Origin: Chrysomallon squamiferum | Lineage: Eukaryota; Mollusca; Gastropoda; Neomphalida; Peltospiridae | Reading direction: 5' to 3' | Length of the DNA stretch: 22,500 nucleotides | Assembly: GCA_012295275.1 (NCBI GenBank) | Contig: CM022677.1 | Coordinates: forward strand, 20,993,131-21,015,630 | In this document: positions 1 to 20,767 of the stretch, piece by piece | Layout of the letters: the number at the start of each line of letters is the position of its first letter | Position numbering within the stretch: position 1 is the stretch's first letter | The notes under the pieces: model-generated | Databases searched by the model: none | Seen by the model: the letters and a program-made list of their open reading frames with translations, nothing else | What the model was told of the DNA's origin: nothing | Position numbers and translations under genes: made by a program

Positions 1-745
1 AGATATTTAGGCGCACATATATATGTATTCTTTGAGTTCGGGGTTTTCATTGACGTCCGCAAGAATGTAAAGTACATAAAGGAAAAGTCGAAATCTGCGA
101 TAAGCAGATCTGCACGGCCTGGCATTTCCCTTTAACGACAACGAAAGCCAAGGGAGAGAACCCTGAAACTTTGGGCTAGCTTTGATAACCTTCTGACAAG
201 ATAGTTATCTCCCTTGTTTTTTGGTATCGTCGTTGTGCAGTGTATTATTAATGGTTCATTTGTTTACTGTATAAAAAATAGTTTATAATTTATATTAATT
301 TAGTTACTTGATTGTAGGGTGTACGATGACCGATTCTCTTTCTAACTACGATTCTGTGACTGATTCTGTATTTGAACTTAGGCTTTCCCCCAATTTAAAT
401 TATTTAGTTGCTTTCATTTTCTTATAAATGCTTGTAAAGTAATAAACAAATCAAGCTGTACTCGTTTTTATTTGTTATTTATATAGTCAGTGTATTATAC
501 CATCACGATGTATGTGAATGTGTGTGTTGCAGATTTATAGAGGAGAAATTTACAGAAGTTAAAATGTTGTCTTCTTGTCTCATACTGCTGTGTGTATGTG
601 TGTGTATGTGTGTGTGTGTTTGTGTGTGTGTATGTGTCTGTTTGTGCTGTGCTTGTATACAAAAACTCAGAAAAAATTCTCAAGTTAAGACGATAAATTA
701 ACAAATAAATAAATAAATAATAATAATAATAACAATAACAATAAC

Positions 746-800
<55 letters not shown>

Positions 801-1200
801 GTAACGATAACATTAATAATGATAAAAGTAATAATCATAAACACATACACATACGAAAACGTACATTAGCAGGCAATCGTTTATCATTTAAATACGAAAT
901 ATTACAAAATTGTTATGTATCTCTCTTTAAACAAAAAGAGTAGATTTTATAAATTTTGGTTAGGGAGAGAAGTTATAAAAGACTGAGTCGACAGCGACTG
1001 CACTACTCAGGTTGAACATGCTTTTTTTTCTTTCTGTTTTTCAGTAGGTAGAAATTTTCAGTTCTTGTAGTGCTAATGTCTTCCGAATATCATTTAAGTC
1101 GTTTAAAATAAGAACAATAACAACACAAAAATAATAAATAAATAAATCACACACATACATATCTATCTATCTATCTGTATATCTGTCTATCAATCAATCA

Positions 1201-1256
<56 letters not shown>

Positions 1257-2150
1257 GTCTGTCTAACTATCTTTACGCCGTTAGGTCAACTCATTTGATC
1301 TTCTCTGTCAGAATAACGTATTTTTTCCATATGTTAATGCCGATGCATAAATCAATTAATGTATTATTAATTATTTCTAACAAGAATTATATTTGAAATT
1401 TTGAATACAGCATCAAGAAAAAGACACTGACTTCTACAAGTTCAGGACTTGTGTGTTATGTAAAATACACAATAATGGTCTTGAACGTTCTTGATTTTGC
1501 GCTAACGATGGTAGTAACTACAAAACAATTAAACCTTCTGCATTTTGTTCGTAATAAAGATTACTGTATTCGTTTTATCAGAATATCATAACATGTTGAT
1601 TATGTTTATGTTGGCAAATTTGAACAAGATCGCCCATTGGTAACTGAGGTAAATACAGCACAATAAACTGAATACTTTGAATAGCAGTATTCTGCGTTTT
1701 GCTGTTTCTGTCTCCGTCACGTGTTTATGACACAATAACTCCCCTCACAATCTATGGATCTTAAATTATGACATGTCATAAGAAAGCAGAAAGGTTGCTC
1801 TTTTGAGGAGTATAAATAATATATTTTTGAATTTGTTCCACAAGCGACTGTTTTTCTTTTTGTCTTGTTGCGAAACACACACACACTCACACACACACAT
1901 CTATCTATATCTATCTACCTGTCTATATATATACACACGCACACACACACATACACTCACACAAATTAAAAGAACAAAAATTAGTATCACTGTTCAAGTT
2001 TTTCTTTATTTTTGATACAATTATTTATTTATTTTTGATACAAATATTTATTTATCTATTTTTGGTACAATTATTTATTTATTTATTTATTTAATTATTT
2101 ATTTATTTATGTGCGTATTTATTTACTTCAATTATCTTTTCATGCCTTAG
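1..2150. other. Gene-poor, repeat-rich flank
   Basis: I see no supportable gene here. The stretch holds AT-rich unique sequence interrupted by simple repeats: TG-rich at 585-650, AAT/AAAT at 695-800, TATC/TGTC at 1150-1263, CA-rich at 1875-1960 and TTTA at 2020-2115. The motif AAGGGAGATAACT occurs on the minus strand at about 203-215. Small reading frames in the region are products of CA/TG repeats. Confidence 0.6.
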
Positions 2151-2151
2151 T

Positions 2152-6044
<3,893 letters not shown>

Positions 6045-6184
6045 CCTTCTTCAGTTGCGTTTACTTCACGAGAGATTCGTCTTCCTCGGTTTAAATCCTC
6101 AGTTCAGGAAATATCAACTTTTATACAGCTTATAACCAATTTAGATGTATCCTCTGGTGATTGCGAACAATTTGAAACTGTCCA
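6045..6184 (-). other. Probable 5' UTR exon of the lectin gene
   Basis: On the minus strand a strong acceptor, TTTTTATTATTTACAG, ends at 6185. It is followed by 140 nt without a plausible coding role leading to the ATG at 6044. This suggests a spliced 5' UTR, with the transcription start further upstream, above 6184. Confidence 0.4.
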
Positions 6185-6551
6185 CTGTAAATAATAAAAA
6201 TACCTGGCCATTTCGAAACGTAAAGCACACACACAAAAAAAAAAGACAGAGATCTCCATAAATCACAGCTGTTGCTGGTGATAATGTTTCTGATATGTGG
6301 ATGCTTCGTGATCCGAGAGAACTAGGACAGTGTCGTGTAGAGAATGCTTATTTCAGTCTTCAGCTGTGTGTGAGGCGTGTAATAGTTTTAGCAGCTGAAA
6401 CTGTTGAGAGGATAATAGAGTCCGCGAAGACAAAAGCAGTAAACACGAGCCACTTCAGTTCACACAAACAACAGAGACCAAGCCTGTGTTTGTCAGCGCA
6501 ATGTTTGAAACACATCGACACACAGAGAAACGAACGAAGCCGAACGATGTT

Positions 6552-6780
6552 GAATATGTGCAGTGTATAGAGAAATTCACCGTGTGCTCCCCATTTTACA
6601 CACGTGTTGTATACACAGAGATAATTATCACTCTGTGAATTACATTTTTTTTTTACACTTGTTGGTGTGTAGAGATATTTTTCACTCTCTGACACTCATT
6701 TTAAATAAGTGTTCTATATGCAGTGATAATTTTCATTCTGTGAACCACATTTTAAGTACGTGTGGTATATAGAGAGATAA
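6552..6780 (+). repeat. Degenerate ~50-bp tandem repeat, about 4.5 copies
   Basis: The block GAGATAATTxTCACTCTGTG, followed by ACATTTT and ACGTGT, recurs with period 48-55 bp; the GAGATA-like landmarks fall near 6569, 6617, 6672, 6723 and 6774. A 69-residue frame across it repeats the same words out of phase and is not a credible protein. Confidence 0.7.
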
Positions 6781-6904
6781 CTATTATTATTATTATTGTT
6801 ATTGTTATTGTTGTTATTGATATTATTATTATTATTATTAATATTGTATTTTTCAATATCAATTTTTCAACAGAACAAAATGCGCTACCTTCTGCAAGAG
6901 GTAG

Positions 6905-6928
6905 TGACGTCATTTACAAATTACGCAA
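6905..6928. promoter_or_regulatory. Candidate CRE (TGACGTCA) and C/EBP-like (TTACGCAA) sites
   Basis: A perfect palindromic CRE/ATF site lies at 6905-6912, and a C/EBP-type TTACGCAA at 6921-6928, eight bases apart. They are in the divergent spacer, about 0.9 kb upstream of the lectin start codon and 1.9 kb upstream of the first LRR gene. bZIP factors of these classes are known regulators of stress and immune genes. Use here is inference. Confidence 0.3.
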
Positions 6929-6992
6929 TATAATGGAAATGCTTACGTTGAAAGCAAACCGGACGTGAGTCAAGAATTAAGTAATATAATAT

Positions 6993-7033
<41 letters not shown>

Positions 7034-7112
7034 TTACAGTCAATCCTAAACAGAGTTTCTTTGTTTAGAAACCTGGGAAATGTCAAAGGTTAAAGATTTT
7101 CATGATTTGTCG

Positions 7113-7311
7113 GTATGTTTTGTTCACTTGTTTTCTTAGTAATGTGAGAAATAAAATTAACTTTGTCAAATTATATTTTCTATTATATTTAATGATGTTT
7201 ATGATTCGGCAGTTCTTGGAAAAGTTTTGAATTTTTATATGAATACAAATTCAAGATAGTCAGACTATTATATTGTTCTTATTTATTTATTTATTTATTT
7301 ATTTATTTTGT

Positions 7312-7374
<63 letters not shown>

Positions 7375-7503
7375 AAAGATTTTTGTATACTGGAAAGGGA
7401 TAATTTCAAAACCGAAGCACTGGAAATATATATGTATTAAGTCACTGAAAAAAATATTTATTTCGGAAACGTTCAGCATTAATATAATGGCGAAAACAAC
7501 CAT
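7113..7503 (+). repeat. ~400-bp direct repeat, copy 2
   Basis: Same element as 5462-5873 and in the same orientation. It lacks the flanking (TA)n seen around copy 1. The internal TTTA/TTA tract is at about 7272-7375. Sequence outside the two copies is not shared, which argues against a simple tandem duplication of a larger unit. Confidence 0.85.
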
Positions 7504-7624
7504 TTTGTACATGCTCCTTTTACTGAAGCATACTATTGTAAACCAACGTGTATATGCTTGCTGAACAAATACTAAAGTTATTAAGTTTTCAAGTTGAACA
7601 TTTTAAATTAAATATAGGATTTCA

Positions 7625-7629
7625 GGTAG

Positions 7630-7701
<72 letters not shown>

Positions 7702-8114
7702 TGTTATTATCTTATTATTGTCTGTTTAGACGAATATGAATATATTACGGGAAACACGAGAAAAGTGTGTTGTACGTCATCATCAATTTCTACGTTTCTG
7801 AACGTTCCGCGCATTAAAACAGAGCAAAGACAGAAATTGACCTGATTTGCTAACAGATCACGTTAGTTTGCAGCGTTTAGCATACGTGCTGACACATGGC
7901 CTCACTCTGACATCCGAATATTCACTATTATTATTATTATTATTGTTGTTGTTGTTGTTGTTGTTGTTATTATTATTATTTTATATTTGTTAATTAATAT
8001 TATCTGTTTTATTTAGTATTGTATCTCGCATCAAAATGATAAGAAGGAACGGCTGGCTAGTCTAGATGCGTTTGACAATGCAGTTTGCTGTCCTAAACGA
8101 AAATGAAAGGTGAG

Positions 8115-8170
<56 letters not shown>

Positions 8171-8212
8171 TTGTTGTTATTGTTGTTGTTGTTATTATGA
8201 TCATGATCATGA

Positions 8213-8261
<49 letters not shown>

Positions 8262-8262
8262 A
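7625..8262 (+). repeat. Intergenic microsatellite cluster
   Basis: (TC)n at 7633-7700, TTA/TTG at 7927-7982, then (AAT)n directly followed by (ATT)n at about 8117-8172, a GATCAT palindromic repeat near 8198-8216, and (ATT)n at 8217-8261. Sequence at 7740-7920 is unique but shows nothing I recognise. Confidence 0.85.
8017..8106 (+). other. Exon-like 29-codon segment (doubtful)
   Basis: After an acceptor-like TTTTATTTAG, 29 codons run to a TGA at 8104-8106, ending in CCPKRK. There is no upstream plus-strand gene in the window to join it to and I do not recognise the peptide. It could be a fragment of an unseen exon or of a 5' UTR exon of the LRR gene. Confidence 0.15.
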
Positions 8263-8776
8263 AATTAATCTTATAAAATATGATCTAAGAAATGAAAACG
8301 ACATTAGATTCATTAAGATTTTTATATAGGAGATTAACAGCATATTACCGCCCTTCAGTCATCAATAACCAAAGTAAAGAAGTCATTTCTAAAGATTCAA
8401 ATTAATTTACTGATATACGTACACAATGCTTAACAACTAAACGAATTTAAAATAGTTATACGAAGAATATAACTGCATTCTTTGTCTTTAGTGTTTATTT
8501 TAAGAATTCCTTCTAAGAGAAGCTTTGTTTCGCTCAAACATTTCCACCTATTTATTTCACACTCTTTTAGTAACAGTAACAAAGTACGCAAATACAGCAG
8601 TACACTGGACGTAGGTAAAGCGAGGTTCAAACTTCTGATAATGAGCGTTAAAGAAAAAAGTATACAAAGATGCAGAACATTAATGTACAACTAAGGAACA
8701 TATCAGACGCTTATCTAAGAATCTAATAATCTAGTCAGTTTTGGTATCTTATACAATTCATTTCAGTTTATTTTCC

Positions 8777-8827
8777 AGGTGCTCATAACACTGTGAACTT
8801 GGTTCTGTTTTAAAGTTTAAGAAGATA
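8777..8827 (+). other. 5' UTR acceptor and leader of LRR gene A
   Basis: TTTATTTTCCAG ends at 8778, 49 bases before the ATG at 8828. It looks like a 3' splice site, so the start codon is probably in the second transcribed exon. The paralogue has a comparable site at 14757-14758. Confidence 0.4.
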
Positions 8828-13199
<4,372 letters not shown>

Positions 13200-13490
13200 C
13201 ACACTTTTACTTTGCTTTGTTTATGATATGTGTGGGGCTTATAGAATTCATACGAGTGATATTTCGCAATGTGATTTAGATGGGTTGCGTTATTGGTGCA
13301 TTTTTTAATATATTTTTTTATATATACTTTATTTCTTCTTTTTTCTTTCTTTCTTTTTTTTCTTTTTCTTTTCTTTATTTTTTTTTTAAACTTTTTTTAA
13401 AACTGAATTTACTTTTTATTTTGTTCGTTTATTTATTTATATATTCATTTATTTTATTTTTATTTTGTTCGTTTAGTTATTTATATATTC

Positions 13491-13522
<32 letters not shown>

Positions 13523-13955
13523 GTCTAAAAAAAAAAAGAATATTAAATTACATATATATTTTGTCTTGATTCTATTGAATATTGATATGTAGCGTACAAA
13601 CACATACATCCACAAAAACACACATGCGCAGAGAGACAAAAATACCTTTGTAAGAACATTGTCATGTATTGATGTTTAAATTAACTGAGATGAATAAAAA
13701 TAGACATTCTTTCACACACACGTACGTATGTCTATGCCTCTGTCCGACCTTCAGTTCGTCCTTGAGTATGCTTATCTGTCTATCTGTCCAGCTGTGTGTC
13801 TGTCTTTCTATCTATGATCTGGCGAGAAAGAGACAGAGATAGACAGAGAAAACCGATTAAGAAGTCATTTCTTTCTAAATCCATTTATAGTGAAACTAAA
13901 TACAGAAATAAAGAAAGTTAAAATACTACTAATAATAACAACAATAACAATAACA

Positions 13956-13995
<40 letters not shown>

Positions 13996-14057
13996 TAATA
14001 AATAAATAAAAAGTAAAATAAAATGTGCAACCCATACGAGGCCTCATCAGGAACTCA

Positions 14058-14081
14058 TGACGTAATTCAGAAATTACGTAA
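14058..14081. promoter_or_regulatory. Candidate bZIP sites in a palindrome
   Basis: TGACGTAA at 14058-14065 and TTACGTAA at 14074-14081 form the inverted repeat ACGTAATT...AATTACGT. Such sequences bind ATF/CREB or PAR bZIP factors in animals. They lie about 750 bases upstream of receptor B. Function is inferred. Confidence 0.3.
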
Positions 14082-14756
14082 GGAAAAAGAGACGAGACTT
14101 AATAATCATGGAGTACTAATGAACTTTTGGTAATACACTACTAATAATAATGCAGGGCCTATATTTAAAACATTCTATACAGTTTGCATTTGATTTGACT
14201 GGAACAGAAAACTGAACAATGGCATTTCATGAAAGAGTATTACTATAACGTTTGTATGACAAGCACAGGTTTGTTTTAATCTATTCATTGTTGTTTATTT
14301 TATTTTGTTTGTGTCAGGCGAAATGATAGTCAGGAAAAAACAAATTCTAAAGATAGTTGGCAAGAGCAGGAATTTGCTATCGGAAACAAACAAACAAATT
14401 AAATAAATAAATAAATAAGTAAATAAATAGAAAAATAATAAATAGACAAAATAAATAAATAAATAAAATGAGCAAATGAAAAGAATTTGGAGATTCAGTT
14501 TTAAGAGAAAGAGAGGCATATTAATGTTTGTACGGTTTTGGGTTTTTTTTGGTGGTTTAATGAAGTAATAAAAACAACTGACATAACAGCAACAATATGA
14601 ACAACAACAACAACAACAACAACAATAATAATAATAATAATAATTATTATTATTATTATTATTATTATAAGAGCAACACGATTAATATTCTGAGGATTAT
14701 CTCAAAAGATAATGAATATTTTTGTGTGTTATTCAAATATTTTATCTTTTATTTCT

Positions 14757-14823
14757 AGATGCTGAAATTAAAATAATAAAAATAAAAATGACGTGACTTA
14801 TTTTAATTTTTAAAAGACATACC
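14757..14823 (+). other. 5' UTR acceptor and leader of LRR gene B
   Basis: TTTATTTCTAG ends at 14758, 65 bases before the ATG at 14824. Its place matches the acceptor-like site before receptor A, suggesting a shared spliced 5' UTR layout. Confidence 0.4.
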
Positions 14824-16261
14824 ATGAATGTTATCATCTCATTATTATCATCGACTGTCTTAACCTACTCTGCAGCCTGTGCACAGTGCCCTTCACAATG
14901 TCGTTGTCAACGCTTTGCTTTTATCTATGAAGTCGTTTGTCCAGAATTACCAAATTCCTTTCCCAATCTGTCCGCACTAGCACAAGTGTCAAAACCGGTT
15001 CGACTTGAAATACACCTCCATCCTTCCAGAACTTTATCCAAACCAGATTTCCCACTCAATTCCTCAATTACTACTCTTCAAATCATGTCAAAAAGTAACC
15101 TGTCCATTGAAAGAGACGCTTTCGCTCGATTGGTTCATTCATTAAGATTTCTGAGCATTCAGAATGCTGGAATATCTCTTAGAAACAGACTGACGTTTTT
15201 GAAAGGACTGACAAAACTGATAAAGCTTGTACTGAGCGAGAACCAGCAAGTGGACGGGGTTCTGCATCAAGCCTGCTTCTCTAACCTAAACCTCGACTCT
15301 CTGGCGAGTTTACAGCTAGAGAACTGCAACGTAACATATATAAGGGAATTTCCCTTCAACGGTCTAGAGTCACTTCAAGTTATAAATCTCGACTCTAACA
15401 AACTCGAACTTGTGAGTTCAGCTTTGAATTATATTGTAGGCCTTACTCACATGAATCTGAGAAACAACAGCATCAAGGTAATTCGAAATGAAGACTTCAG
15501 AGGACTTGGTAAATTAGAAACTTTGATACTAAGTGACAATCAACATTTAACTTTTGAATCAAACTGTTTCAGCGAATTGAAGTTTGTTTTAAAACAGCTT
15601 ATGCTGCGAAACTGTAAACTGGATAATGTACCGAAATGCATTCGTAATTTCACCAAATTAAAAAAACTCGATCTTGCTGACAATCCGCTTACATCTTTTA
15701 CTAGAGAGTCTCTCGCAGGAGAAATGTGTCTCGAGGAAGTTGATGTTAGTGGAACAAACTTTCCATTGTCACCAACAGTTTTCAGTGCACAAAGAGACTG
15801 TTTAAGAAAACTATCACTAAACAATCGAAATTTAATTGCAGTTCCCACACAGGCTTTAGAAAATTTACCAAATCTTATGACTATTAATCTAAAACACAAC
15901 AAAATAAAATATGTACCAGCAAACGCTTTCCGTGGCTATCCTGTAGCTGCTCTGGATTTGTCTGAAAATCCAATTACTACAGTCGATGCGAACTTGTTCA
16001 GCAGTGTTGGTTTTCATCTTTCTGTTCGCTTTAAGAAAACTAAGTTGAAAAAAGTGGAATTCGTACATCAGTATGAAAGAGACAAATTTCGTAGAATTGA
16101 CTTGATGGGCACTGACTTTGTTTGTAGTTGCGATGTCTATAAAATCATGCTTGCTTTACCAAAGGAAACGCTTCATGGATACTGCATGGATGGGCTCAAC
16201 AAAATATATTTTTCTGAACAACGGTCGAAATCTTATTTACAAAATAAGTACAAGTGTGAGC
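14824..16261 (+). CDS. Receptor B exon 1: signal peptide and full LRR ectodomain
   Basis: The leader MNVIISLLSSTVLTYSAACA precedes the LRRNT QCPSQCRC. LRR words include INLDSNKL, MNLRNNSI, LDLADNPL, INLKHNKI and LDLSENPI. The LRRCT has CSC...YC...KC. The exon ends C|GTAAGT at 16262 (phase 1). As in receptor A, an in-frame stop (TAG, 16270-16272) lies just inside the intron. Confidence 0.93.
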
Positions 16262-16575
16262 GTAAGTATTAGCTATGCTTTTGTATTTGTTTGTTTGTTT
16301 GTTCGATTACTTATGACGATCACCATTAATAGTGGCACCATTATTAACTTTCCCATGGTTACCATTTTGATTCCTTTGTGTTTTATTGGGAAAATCTTAC
16401 CTGTGTTAAATTACTTATGTCTGGAAACGTATAAAACGACTTTTCATTCATATTTCTGTCTTCTATAGTTACGAAGATATGATGAAAACAGATCTGATGG
16501 CGGCCATCTTGGATTAAAGCATCCAGCGCAAATTGCTGGCAGTTTCTTAACATATAATCCCTAAACAGTTCATAG

Positions 16576-16614
<39 letters not shown>

Positions 16615-16829
16615 AAAGTCAAACTAACAAGTAAAGAAACAAACACAGAAGAGGTTCATTTCTTTGCCAAAACAACTAAATTCCAGAAAATGTCCAGGAT
16701 GACCATCCCCGATCCTGATACAGTTTCAATCATTTGCATCCGTATACACGATGGACGCATGCAACATTTTTAGACCTAAGTCTTATTAGTTTTCAAATTA
16801 CCATTGATTAAATTAGGGCATTATTGTTA

Positions 16830-16878
<49 letters not shown>

Positions 16879-18433
16879 TATGATTATGATTATTATTATT
16901 ATTATTATTGTTATTATTTTAATCATTGGAAACTTATTACTTTATAATTATTTGTCACAGATGCAAACTGTTGGTTGATTTGAAGTATGTACCTGTTGAT
17001 GTTTCTTTTTGGGAAAGTTCGCCTGAAACCTGCAAAATATTAATATCTAGTTAGACTCCAAAGCTGACAAAACAATTATAAAATGCGAAAAATATGCATA
17101 CATACGAGGCGTGGTTTGACCATGTCGGCCATTACCTAGTATTAGGAGCTTTTAACACAGTCAACTGACATATGGTTGCTATACGTGTTCCAGTTTGTGA
17201 CTTTATGGCTGAGTTCCTTTCTAGTCCCCGTTTAAGAGCTCGAAGATGAAACACTACACAAAAGCTTCACTCTCAAGTTTGAAAATCCAAATGTATCCGT
17301 AAAATTGTCGATAATTAGAATGTGTTAATGCAGACGTTCAACTTTATATCCACATTTAATTAGAGAAATGCTGGTAATTTAGTTTTAACCTGAACGTAAC
17401 CCTGGGTAGACAGTTTATAAAACAGAGCACTAGGTTCCTGGTCTTCAGGTGGATCAGTCAGCACGAATGATCTTTCGAAACTGAACTCAACACTGATCTT
17501 TTCCTGGAGCCGAAGGCCAGTTAAGAAGTTCTGTTTCAGATCGTTTCATGTTATCAATAAACACATTATTTTTTTTCAACACAACGTTCAACAATACTTC
17601 CCAAGCACCAGTTTTCGTCATGGATGTATGCAACGTAATTCCCCGGCTGCAGTTGGTCATACATGTAGTTTTGGGAACCACAATACATACTGGTTAGTGA
17701 TGAAAAACAGCCTGTGGCCCAAAGTGATCAAAGCAGATTCATCGTCATCCGAGATTCTGTTCATCCTCAGCTCTGTGCTGATACAAAAAAAGATATTAGC
17801 ATTCAAAAATCGCCCGAAGCTTCTGCACATCGTCGCGAGTTTCAGAAATGGGTTGACTGGCCTTGCATTTGATCAACCATAATTTCAAAAGTAATAAGAA
17901 TTTGATACCAAAATGTTGCATGCATCCATCTTTATTTCTTTCTTTTTTTTTGCACATGCACAAATGAGTGGAATTGTATGAAAATTTTAGATGGTCAGCA
18001 AGGAAGTTCTCAATGAGCTTTTCGGAATAACGGAATAAGTAAATAAATGGCTAACATAACAGATAAGTAAGTAAAGGTTATATACATCAGAAAAAGTATT
18101 TAAAATTCCAGTAAATCTAAGTTGTTGATCAGTCTGCTTATATCCCTCACTGTTGCTGGTACACAAATCATTTGTATCATGACTTCACTATAGGTGTTCT
18201 TTCTTTCCAGGCACACGAACAAAAAGGAGCACAGACGAAGGTAAGGAAATACAGTTAGATAGACAGAAAGACATATACTCACCTATAATTAGTTTTTCCC
18301 TATCTATAGGCACACATCTACTTAGGCAGACAAAGATACGTAAAGAGATATTGCAAAACAGGAATATGTTGTTGTTGATTTTTTTACTAAACAGTTTTTA
18401 TTATGATGTATTTTATTTCGTTATTGTCTTTAC

Positions 18434-18508
<75 letters not shown>

Positions 18509-19395
18509 TAATTTTTATTTTTATTTTGTGTGGATAACACACGGAATTGGATACAGGTGACAAAACTTCCGCACCAGGTACTCACGAATTTTTGTTATGT
18601 TTAAATTCTGAAAGTTAGATTTGTTTTGTTTGTGGGCAGACAAAAAAAAACAACAACAACGTAAGTCAGACCTAGGTAAGGAAATAGATAGACTGTCAGA
18701 AAGATACACAGGAAGAAAGACACACACACACACGAACACACACACGCATGCATATATACGCTCTGGTTGACATAAAGACAGAGGTATAGAAATAGTAAAA
18801 GACAGAAATTGTTTTTTCTTTTGTTTTTGTTGTTATTTGTTTTTCAATTCATAGATGGATGGATGGTTAGATACATGTACGGATGGTGAGGAAGGATAGA
18901 CAGACAGATATAAATATAAATATATATATACATATATAGGTTTATAGATATATAGATAGATAGAAGATGGATGGACAGAGAGATAGATGGTTGCATGTGT
19001 AGACAGATTCACCTATGTAAAAGACAATACAGGTGTAGATGTAATCGTAATACACTTACAGTGGACGGTGGATGGACTCAGTGGACTCTGTATACAACGA
19101 CGAGGTGTCACGTGACGTGTGGCCGCGGGTACAGCCTCGTCATCAGCTCTAGGATGTGTACAAACCCGACGCCAGTGAACGGCGGCACAAACTGCGAAGG
19201 GCTGCGTATAAAACAGGAGTGTTCAGCGTGCGACACTCAGATTACGTGTCCTGGTAATTCTCTCACAGTTTTCCTTTCGTCACTGTGTTTCTGTGTGTTT
19301 ATTTCTCATTTATATTATTTTACTAGAACACGATGGGCTGCAATGAACATTACGTTTCATTGCTATAGATAGACAAATTTATTTATTTTTATTTA

Positions 19396-19474
<79 letters not shown>

Positions 19475-19475
19475 C

Positions 19476-19539
<64 letters not shown>

Positions 19540-19569
19540 TCATTATTTTTATCATCATCATCATCATCA

Positions 19570-19627
<58 letters not shown>

Positions 19628-20727
19628 TTTTGTTTTTTCTTTGTAGAAAACAGAAGAGAAAAGGACAGTAATTTACAGCCAGGTATGCACCATATTTTGA
19701 GTCTAAATTCAACTAATTAATTTGCGTGTTAGCTATTTCACAGAACCAAAAACACAGACACACATACACAGAAACAGAGACAGGTAAATAGATGAATATA
19801 GAAGAATGGACATAGAACGAATTCAGTCAGAATGACTCTAGTACTGTCGGGAATAATGACCTGGGGAAAAAAAAAACCAAAACCCCAAACATAAACACTT
19901 TAGTTTTATTCAGTTTCTGTAGTATTTAGGATTGCAAAATAAAATAATTTAATTAAAAGCCTTAAGAGAGCAGCTTTAAACTGAGAAGGCTGGAGTAGCT
20001 AATTGTTCCTTTGCCTGGTAGCATATGCTAATGCCACCTTTTTCAGGATATGACTGATTGTGTTAAAGCATTAGCAAGTTATTCTCTGTATATTTGTATA
20101 GCAATAGAGATATACAGAGACAAATACACAAACATTTAAATTAATTGAGCAATTTTTTGAAACTGTACACACAGCACAAATACACATAAACAGAGAGATA
20201 GAGACACATACAGACAGACAAATAGATAGATAGACATAGATAGATAGATGTACAGACAAATTCACAAATATTGTATTTAACTCGGCAATTTATGGAAACT
20301 GTACACGCATCACAAATACACTAAAACAGAGAGATAGAGACACATACAGATAGACAAATAGACAGATAGACAGATAGATAGATAGACATATATAGATAGA
20401 TGTACAGACAAATACACAAACATTTTATTTAAATCGGCAATTTATGGAAACTGTAGTGGCATCACAAATACACAAAAACAGACGGATAAATATATCAATG
20501 TATATAGAAAAATACACATTCCGACAGATAGATAGATAGACATATATAGATAGATGTACAGACAAATATACAAATATTGTATTTAACTCGGAGCTTATGG
20601 AAACTGTACACACATCACAAATACACAAAAACAGACAGATAGATATATCAATGTATATAGAAAGATACACATATAGATACATAGTTAGATGTATTGATAG
20701 ATATATACATAGATAGATAGATAGATT

Positions 20728-20767
<40 letters not shown>

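Larger units (their letters stand above)
13200..14823. other. Intergenic region between the two LRR genes
   Basis: It holds T-rich sequence (13310-13530), an AATAAA at 13693-13698 that may serve receptor A, AAT/AAC repeats at 13925-14010, AAAT repeats at 14398-14468, and AAC-AAT-ATT repeats at 14606-14669. Unique sequence at 14020-14290 contains bZIP-like palindromes. No gene is seen. Confidence 0.6.

Noticed and set aside
974-1044. TATAAAAG with a downstream exon-like piece and a strong acceptor (CTTTCTGTTTTTCAG)
   Set aside because: The space between donor-like and acceptor-like sites is too short for an intron and no coding frame follows.
6563-6772. Zinc-finger-like Cys/His frame
   Set aside because: The period is about 50 bp, not the 84 bp of C2H2 fingers, and the spacing of Cys and His does not fit.
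18856-18886. Further receptor B microexon after TTCATAG with a GTGAGG donor
   Set aside because: 31 nt would change phase from 1 to 2 and break the junction with the TSP1 exon; the content is a GATG repeat.
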